Of a stretch of DNA of 9,994 bases, positions 5,801 through 9,994 are shown piece by piece (position 1 is the stretch's first letter; each line of letters starts with the position of its first letter). This stretch comes from JBOGXA01 sp050694175 (lineage in GTDB: Bacteria; Actinomycetota; CADDZG01; WHSQ01). The position numbers and the translations under genes are program-made. The notes below the pieces were generated by a model. It saw nothing but the letters and a program-made list of their open reading frames with translations, was not told the origin of the DNA and did not search any database. The stretch is taken from positions 1-9,994 of the forward strand of contig JBOGXA010000036.1 of NCBI GenBank assembly GCA_050694175.1, given 5' to 3'.

Positions 5801-6646
5801 TCAGCTCGCGACGGCGCACAGCGCGACGCCGGGAATCTCGTAGCCGTGCTCGGCCGCGAAGCGCGGGAACGAGTCCTCGACCTCTGCCTTGACCTCGGCG
5901 CGCTCGGCATCGGACAGCCCCTGCAGCGCGAGCCCGAGCGGCCCGGAGGCGGCGACGACACTCAGGTACTCGTCGACGTCGGGCAGGGCGAAGCGAACCG
6001 CCACCTCCTCGGTGTGCACCTCGCCGAAGCCGGCGCCCTCGAGCAGCGCGGTCGTGCGCGCCGCGCTGGCCATGGCGAAGAGCCCGGGTGCCGGCGGGGG
6101 CTCGGGCGGGGGCAAGTGGCCGCGCTGGACGAGGCTCAGCGCGATGATCATGAAGAACGGGTTGCGCTCCGGTGCCCCCCAGACCGCCAGCGTCAGCCGC
6201 CCGCCCGGGCGCAGGACGCGGCGAGTCTGCGCGAGGGCCGCGGCGGGGTCGGCCATCAGCATGTAGCCGAACCGGCACAGCACGCCGTCGACCGAGTCGG
6301 TCTCGAGCTCGATCCGCTCGGCGTTTATGACCCGGTACTCGACGTTGCTCACACCGCGCTCGGCGCCGCGGCGCCGACTCGCCTCAAGCATCGTCGGCGA
6401 GAAGTCGGTCGAGATCAGGCGGCCGCGCTCACCGACGAGCGTAGCCGCTTCGAAGCCGGTGTCGCCGGGTCCCGCGGCGAGCTCGAGCAGCGTGTCGCCC
6501 GCCCGTGGCGCCAGCTCGCTGAGCATCCAGTCGCTCACCGTAGCCGACACGGCCTCGATATCGACTCGGCGGCGCTCGTATGTGGGCGCGATCGCCTCCC
6601 AGACCTCGTAGCCGAAGCGGAAGGCGTCGCTGGTGTCGGTGCTCAT
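5801..6646 (-). CDS. Class I SAM-dependent methyltransferase (UbiE/Methyltransf_11 type)
   Basis: A 281-residue protein with a Rossmann-like SAM-binding core. Motif I is LLELAAGPGDTGF (about residues 53-65), followed by the acidic end of strand 2 in ISTDFSPTMLEASRRR. Then come VEYRVINAERIEL, the motif around SVDGVLCRFGYML, and LRPGGRLTLAVWG, the usual strand 5 turn. The C-terminal third contains the substrate-covering helices. These enzymes methylate small molecules such as quinones, sterols or polyketides; the substrate is not evident. I start at ATG 6646 because GAAGGAGGAGGAG lies just before it; the longer open frame to 6838 runs through the relic of a regulator gene. Its upstream neighbour on the same strand is that relic (6705-6788), 58 bases away, mirroring the layout at 8527-8585. 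It was probably once controlled together with, or by, a LuxR-type regulator. Confidence 0.9.
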   Translation of the reverse strand: MSTDTSDAFRFGYEVWEAIAPTYERRRVDIEAVSATVSDWMLSELAPRAGDTLLELAAGPGDTGFEAATLVGERGRLISTDFSPTMLEASRRRGAERGVSNVEYRVINAERIELETDSVDGVLCRFGYMLMADPAAALAQTRRVLRPGGRLTLAVWGAPERNPFFMIIALSLVQRGHLPPPEPPPAPGLFAMASAARTTALLEGAGFGEVHTEEVAVRFALPDVDEYLSVVAASGPLGLALQGLSDAERAEVKAEVEDSFPRFAAEHGYEIPGVALCAVAS

Positions 6647-6679
6647 CTCCTCCTCCTTCGCTTGCGCGTTGGTGCTCGG

Positions 6680-6788
6680 CGGGTTGTCGAGCCTGGGCAG
6701 GACGCTACGAGCGCGCGGGCGGGCAGGCAATTGGGAGTTCTCCCCATGCCACCAGCCCGTGCTCCATCGCGAACGGCGTCGCCGCCGC
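6680..6788 (-). repeat. Diverged inverted repeat copy A (partner 8444-8552)
   Basis: This 109-base segment aligns without gaps to 8444-8552 on the opposite strand. The first 88 bases differ at about 17 positions, the next 12 bases are poorly conserved, and the last nine bases (GACAACCCG, 6688-6680) are identical. Each copy holds the end of a LuxR-type gene plus its spacer, and each is followed by a ribosome binding site and a different gene. The two copies could serve as a site for inversion of the intervening 1.7 kb, although identity is low for that. Confidence 0.75.
6705..6788 (-). pseudogene. Relic of the 3' end of an HD/LuxR-type regulator gene
   Basis: The last 28 codons including the stop read AAATPFAMEHGLVAWGELP and end IACPPARS. 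The intact regulator at 6932-8527 ends in almost the same way: 24 of 27 residues agree. At base level I count 17 differences in 88 aligned bases with no gap, and most fall at third codon positions, so the copy diverged while still coding. Further 5' the similarity stops abruptly near 6789, and no LuxR helix-turn-helix precedes it in any frame. The alignment continues past the stop codon into the spacer. It is therefore a truncated paralogue, not an independent gene. Confidence 0.82.
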
Positions 6789-6827
6789 ACCTCCAGCGGG
6801 CGGAACTGGCACGAATATCTGCCGCTC

Positions 6828-6935
6828 ATGCTGACCATCGAGTTTCTCGACGATCGGTTCTTCGAGACGAAGCCCGAGAAGGGCTGGCTGCCCGCCTTGC
6901 CTGGAGTCTGGAGATTCGGTAGTTTCGTCCCGTGA
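6828..6935 (+). pseudogene. Coding-like fragment upstream of, and overlapping, the HD/LuxR gene
   Basis: This frame (35 residues from ATG 6828; protein-like sequence begins about six codons earlier at NWHEYLPL) reads MLTIEFLDDRFFETKPEKGW and ends LPALPGVWRFGSFVP. About three quarters of its third codon positions are G or C, and its amino-acid mix is that of a real protein. Its TGA overlaps the GTG start of the next gene as GTGA (6932-6935), the usual pattern of translational coupling; that gene lacks its own ribosome binding site. The upstream part of the gene appears to be lost, since the regulator relic on the other strand begins right next to it. I do not recognise the family. Confidence 0.4.
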
Positions 6936-8527
6936 GGAATGAGGCCTCCCCGGACGGCGGACCGGTCCGTTCCGCAGAGGTGATCGCAGCACTGTGTTTG
7001 GCGACCGACCTAGGGATGGGCTTTCCGTTCGAGCACGGGTTGCACAGCACGCTGATCGCGACTCGGCTGGCCGAGCGCCTGGGAGTTGACCCGGCGATTG
7101 CATCGCAAACCTATTATGCGTGTCTACTGTCCCACGCCGGCTGCACCGCCGATGCACACGTCACCGCCGAGGTCTTCGGCGATTCGCTCACCACCCATTT
7201 CAACCCCGTCATGTACGGGTCAAGACGCGAAGCCCTGAGCGGGATCGTTCGTGCGGTGCCTGTGCCCGAGACCGCGGGGCCAGTGCGCGCGCTTCAGGCG
7301 GCACGCCGGCTACCCAGGCTGGCACGAGGCGCGCGTCCGCACTTCACCGCCATGTGCGAGGTTGCACAAATGCTCGCCGACGGTGTCGGCCTTCCCTCGT
7401 CGGTAAATGGGCTTCTCGCCCACATGTGGGAGCGCTGGGACGGCAAGGGCCCGCTGGGGCGGGCGAAGGGCGACGACATCCCGCTACCGATGCGGATCGT
7501 CCACGTCGCCGTCGACGCCGCCTTCCAACGCCTCTTGGGAGGTGAGGAGCACGCCGTGCGCGTCGTCCGCGAGCGGGCGGGGCACGCGTTCGATCCAGAG
7601 GTGGCCGCCTGCCTCACAGACAATGGAGGGGAGCTCCTCGCCCTCGACACCGAGGCGTCGGTATGGGATGAGGTGCTCGACCGTGAGCCCGCTCCCCGCC
7701 TGACGCTCGAAGGGGAGACGATCAACCGGGCCCTGAGGGCGATGGGGAACTTCGCCGACCTGATCTCGCCCTATCTAGCGGGCCATTCGACCGGGGTCGC
7801 GGAGCTCGCCGCGGCAGCCGCGCAGCGCTGCCGCCTGGACGCGGCCGGCAAGGTCGCGGTCCGGCGCGCCGCGCTGGTCCACGACCTCGGCCGGGTCGCG
7901 ATCGGGGCGAGGACTTGGCAGAAGTCCGGGCCGCTGACTGCGGACGAGTGGGAGCAGGTAAGACTGCACCCCTACCACACCGAACGAGTCCTCTCGCGCT
8001 CCCCGTTTTTGTCCGCACTGGTGCGGGTCGCGGGGGCGCACCACGAGCGCCTCGACGGCTCCGGCTATCACCGCGGCTCGGCCGGGGCCGAGCTGCCGCT
8101 GCCGGCACGTCTAGTCGCCGCCGCCGATGCCTACCATGCGATGACCGAGCCGCGACCCCACCGAGGACCGCGGGCACCAGAGCAGGCGGCCGACGAGCTC
8201 GCCCGAGAGGCGAGCGCGGGACGATTCGACCCCGACGCGGTGACGGCCGTGGTGGAGGCGGCCGGGCAACGGGTGGCCGGCATCGAGCGTGCGGCGGGGC
8301 TCACCGAGCGCGAGGTCGAGGTCGTCGGCATGCTGGCCCGCGGGCTGCAGACCAAGCAGGTTGCCCGGACGCTCGGGATCTCCGTCAAGACCGCCGACCG
8401 CCATGTCCAGAACGCCTACGGCAAGATCGGAGTCTCCACGCGCGCGGCGGCGACCCTCTTTGCCATGGAGCATGGCCTCGTCGCGTGGGGAGAACTCCCG
8501 ATTGCGTGGCCGGCGGCTCGCTCCTAG
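6932..8527 (+). CDS. Tandem HD-domain / LuxR-type transcriptional regulator
   Basis: A 531-residue fusion protein. The N-terminal half (about residues 20-230) resembles a decayed HD-GYP domain: HMWERWDGKG is followed by DDIPLPMRIVHVA, but the paired HD residues are lacking. Residues about 270-450 form a second HD-GYP-like domain with GHS (H285), VHDLGR (H317-D318), HPYHTERVL and HHERLDGSGY (370-379). The metal-binding set is largely kept, but the GYP triad reads GYH. Residues about 457-520 form a LuxR-type helix-turn-helix (LTEREVEVVGMLARGL, GISVKTADRHVQNAYGKIGV). The protein may sense or break down a nucleotide signal and switch transcription. The GTG start has no ribosome binding site and overlaps an upstream fragment as GTGA. 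Downstream genes at 8585 and 8924 lie on the same strand and are plausible targets. Related HD/LuxR fusions are known from actinobacteria; the exact ligand is unknown. Confidence 0.85.
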   Translation: MRNEASPDGGPVRSAEVIAALCLATDLGMGFPFEHGLHSTLIATRLAERLGVDPAIASQTYYACLLSHAGCTADAHVTAEVFGDSLTTHFNPVMYGSRREALSGIVRAVPVPETAGPVRALQAARRLPRLARGARPHFTAMCEVAQMLADGVGLPSSVNGLLAHMWERWDGKGPLGRAKGDDIPLPMRIVHVAVDAAFQRLLGGEEHAVRVVRERAGHAFDPEVAACLTDNGGELLALDTEASVWDEVLDREPAPRLTLEGETINRALRAMGNFADLISPYLAGHSTGVAELAAAAAQRCRLDAAGKVAVRRAALVHDLGRVAIGARTWQKSGPLTADEWEQVRLHPYHTERVLSRSPFLSALVRVAGAHHERLDGSGYHRGSAGAELPLPARLVAAADAYHAMTEPRPHRGPRAPEQAADELAREASAGRFDPDAVTAVVEAAGQRVAGIERAAGLTEREVEVVGMLARGLQTKQVARTLGISVKTADRHVQNAYGKIGVSTRAAATLFAMEHGLVAWGELPIAWPAARS

Positions 8528-8552
8528 CGTCGTCTTTGGCCCGGACAACCCG
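8444..8552 (+). repeat. Diverged inverted repeat copy B (partner 6680-6788)
   Basis: The 3' end of the HD/LuxR gene and the first 25 bases of its spacer, matching the relic on the minus strand. Within it lies the palindrome GGGAG-AA-CTCCC (8488-8499), which is unchanged in the other copy (6733-6744), inside an identical 14-base run. The distance from stop codon to the next start codon is 57 bases here and 58 in the other copy. Confidence 0.72.
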
Positions 8553-8584
8553 GGGCCGTACAGCGACAGAGAGGAGAGACGAAC

Positions 8585-8854
8585 ATGGCGATCGCGATGA
8601 TGGTCGACAACCCCGAGGGCTCGCAGGAGATCTACGACAGTGTCCGCCAGCGGCTCGGCTTGGAGAAGCCCGCCGGAGGCATCTTTCACGTCGCCGGGCC
8701 GAGCCCGAACGGCGGCTGGCGGGTGATCGAGGTCTGGGAGTCGGAGGAGGACGCGAAGCGGTTCGTCAAGGAGCTCCTGCCGGCCTTCGAGGCGGTCGGC
8801 GCCCCAGCGCCACCTCCGCCTCAGTTCTGGCCCGTACACAACTACATGGCGTAG
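8585..8854 (+). CDS. Small dimeric alpha/beta-barrel protein, ABM-like
   Basis: An 89-residue protein with a beta-alpha-beta-beta-alpha-beta pattern: MAIAMMVDNP (strand), EGSQEIYDSVRQRLG (helix), GGIFHVAGP (strand), GGWRVIEVWESEEDAKRFV (strand and helix) and a proline-rich turn before FWPVHNYMA. This is the layout of the ferredoxin-like dimeric barrel of antibiotic-biosynthesis-monooxygenase and related proteins. The H in FHVAG and the terminal VHNYM could line the pocket. Some members act as cofactor-free oxygenases or quinone-handling enzymes; many have no known reaction. The ATG at 8585 follows a GAGAGGAGAG ribosome binding site, 57 bases behind the HD/LuxR gene, so cotranscription or direct control by that regulator is likely. 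Fold assignment is moderately firm; catalytic function is not established. Confidence 0.75.
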   Translation: MAIAMMVDNPEGSQEIYDSVRQRLGLEKPAGGIFHVAGPSPNGGWRVIEVWESEEDAKRFVKELLPAFEAVGAPAPPPPQFWPVHNYMA

Positions 8855-8923
8855 GCCGCAGCGACAAGATACGGCGCTGAGCACTGACGGGCGCTGCACT
8901 CGACGGACGACCGGAGGAGGACG

Positions 8924-9607
8924 ATGGAAAGCATCGACATCGGCAGGAACAAGTGGCGAACGGTCATCCTGGTCGTCGCGCCGGCGGTGTTGCTCGCCGC
9001 CTTGGTGACCCATCCCTACCTATCCGGACGGTTGCCCAACGATGCTGAGGTGGCCGCGTCGGTCGCGGACGGGACGACCTACTGGGGACTGGTCCATCTC
9101 GCCACCAGCCTGGCGTCCGGCCTCATCATCCTGGCCTTCCTCGCTGTTCGGAGCTACCTCCGTGACGCAGGGGAGGATCGCTTCAGCGCCCTCGGGCTCC
9201 CGTTCGTCGTCATCGGCAGCACGCTGTTCGCGGTCCTTCCGGGGATGGAGTTCGCTCCACTGGCGGCGGCAGAGACGGGCGCGTCGACGACCGAAATAGA
9301 GGCCACGCAGGCGGCACTAACGTCCTGGTTCGTACCCGTCCTGGTGAGCGGGGCTTTCGCCTTTGCGATCGGGGTATTCGGCTTCGCGCGCGCTCTCTTC
9401 GTCACGACGGTAGGAAGCAGCGGGCTTACCCGTGTCGTGATCGTTGCGCTCATCGTCATGGCAATATCCCGTTTCGTCCCCCTGGCTGCCGTGCAGTTCT
9501 ATGTGCAGAGCGTTGCGGCAATCGTGGCCCTGTGGCCCCTGGCCTACGCGATGCGGTCGCCGGCGCCGTACACGACCGGCCGCTCGCGACCCATGCCGGC
9601 CGGCTGA
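8924..9607 (+). CDS. Integral membrane protein with about six transmembrane segments
   Basis: A 227-residue hydrophobic protein. I place membrane segments at about residues 13-31, 54-75, 89-107, 134-158, 168-187 and 190-210, with a loop of about 25 residues rich in alanine, threonine and glutamate between the third and fourth. The loop after segment two (RSYLRDAGEDRFSALG) is well conserved in the decayed copy at 2188-2519, which shows that this part matters. I do not recognise a named family, and the function is unknown. GGAGGAGG at 8913-8920 is a strong ribosome binding site for the ATG at 8924. It lies 69 bases after the ABM-like gene in the same direction and is probably in one operon with it. 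Its paralogue followed the flavin monooxygenase, so this membrane protein seems to travel with small redox-type enzymes. Confidence 0.8.
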   Translation: MESIDIGRNKWRTVILVVAPAVLLAALVTHPYLSGRLPNDAEVAASVADGTTYWGLVHLATSLASGLIILAFLAVRSYLRDAGEDRFSALGLPFVVIGSTLFAVLPGMEFAPLAAAETGASTTEIEATQAALTSWFVPVLVSGAFAFAIGVFGFARALFVTTVGSSGLTRVVIVALIVMAISRFVPLAAVQFYVQSVAAIVALWPLAYAMRSPAPYTTGRSRPMPAG

Positions 9608-9636
9608 CGCCGACCATCGGTAAAGAACGTCACTGA

Positions 9637-9994
9637 TTCGTCCATGCGAACCGTTCCGGTCAGGTCCGCGAACAGCTCGCGGCACAATGGGTCCTCGCGC
9701 ACGCGATCCGGCTCGGCGCAACGCCGGTGCGGGATTGCATCGACGCCTGTCGGGAGTTAGTCGCTTTCGGCGAGATGGAGCACCGCCGGCGTGCTTACCG
9801 AGCTGGCGATTCTGTCCGCGATGCTGGGCGAGTTCGAGGAAGCTCGTGAGCTTAACGAACGCGCCCGCCGGCTCTTCGTCGAGAGAATGCGGGTGCGGCG
9901 TCCGCTGATGTTTCTCGCGAATTCGAACGCCGCCGTTGAGCTACTTGCCGGTGATCTCGCCACCGCCGACGGCGAATTGCGCACGGCAGTGGAT
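9637..9994 (+). pseudogene. Frameshifted TPR-region remnant of a cyclase/ATPase regulator (runs off the window)
   Basis: The first frame (open from 9637) reads HANRSGQVREQLAAQWVLAH, AIRLGATPV and IDACREL, the helical-repeat pattern found in the C-terminal part of large actinobacterial adenylate-cyclase/AAA or SARP-like regulators. Near 9770-9787 the match changes frame and continues as VLTELAILSAMLGEFEEARE, LNERARRLF and LLAGDLATADGELR to the window end. The second frame has a TAG at 9758-9760, so it is not open across the join. There is no ATPase or cyclase domain upstream and no start codon with a ribosome binding site. It is therefore a 5'-truncated and frameshifted remnant whose remainder lies to the right. 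The family is inferred from repeat character and the typical LLAGD and EARELxxRAR stretches. Confidence 0.6.

Noticed and set aside
5363..6922. A 519-codon plus-strand open frame across the methyltransferase region
   Set aside because: It is antisense to the well-supported methyltransferase (motif I, strand turns, ribosome binding site) and its translation is arginine-, alanine- and glycine-rich with no domain pattern, as expected of a GC-rich shadow frame.
6680..8552. Invertible segment with recombinase sites
   Set aside because: The inverted copies are only about 80 percent alike over 88 bases and no recombinase gene is present, so active inversion is unlikely.
8538..8557. GGCCCGG ... CCGGGGCC stem-loop between the HD/LuxR gene and the ABM-like gene
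   Set aside because: It needs a bulge, has no T-run, and is not preserved in the paralogous spacer at 6647-6704, so a terminator or attenuator is not supported.
7915..9013. Long open frames on both strands over the 3' half of the HD/LuxR gene (7915-8880 plus; 8111-9013 minus)
   Set aside because: Both overlap the convincing HD and LuxR motifs, cross gene boundaries and have low-complexity arginine/glycine-rich translations.
1..9994. CRISPR arrays, tRNA or rRNA genes, insertion sequences
   Set aside because: No spaced direct repeats, no cloverleaf with a T-loop signature, no transposase motif or terminal inverted repeats were seen on reading either strand.

Overview
The DNA is GC-rich, its coding regions favour G or C at third codon positions, and GTG starts are common. 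The gene set (PadR regulator, CzcO-like monooxygenase, HD/LuxR fusion regulator, small ABM-like protein, cyclase-associated TPR remnant) fits a soil-type actinobacterium (Actinomycetota). No rRNA, tRNA, CRISPR array or recognisable transposase was seen. Genus-level placement is not possible from this window.

Left part (1-2640): a PadR-family repressor (217-906, minus) is divergent from a flavin-dependent monooxygenase (1025-2173, plus). The gap between them holds two 17-bp inverted repeats of identical design. One fills the spacer of a plausible promoter for the monooxygenase and the other overlaps its -10 box and start region. Behind the monooxygenase, with a good ribosome binding site, is a decayed membrane-protein gene (from 2188) whose intact paralogue lies at 8924-9607.

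Middle (2641-5800): a compact two-gene module (2726-3747) encodes a winged-helix/MNT nucleotidyltransferase fusion and a HEPN-like helical protein. The genes overlap by ATGA and sit behind stacked palindromes. This has the form of a MNT-HEPN toxin-antitoxin or defence pair. Convergent to it is an archaeal-type P-loop ATPase broken by a one-base frameshift (4003-5116, minus). It is followed by a poorly coding stretch and a C-terminal remnant of an aldo/keto reductase (5456-5767, minus).

Right part (5801-9994): a class I SAM methyltransferase (5801-6646, minus) lies downstream of an 84-bp relic of the tail of a LuxR-type gene. The intact relative of that relic is the tandem-HD/LuxR regulator on the opposite strand (6932-8527), which is followed by a small ABM-like protein (8585-8854) and the intact membrane protein (8924-9607). 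The right edge holds a frameshifted remnant of the TPR region seen in cyclase/ATPase regulators.

Overall this looks like an accessory, rearranged region. Two paralogous pairs each have one intact and one decayed member. Three genes carry what look like single-base frameshifts, so either pseudogenisation or base-level sequence error must be considered. The most interesting signals are the nested PadR operators, the MNT-HEPN module with a K-x4-Y instead of R-x4-H motif, and the inverted duplicate of a regulator tail placed 57-58 bases ahead of two unrelated enzyme-like genes.
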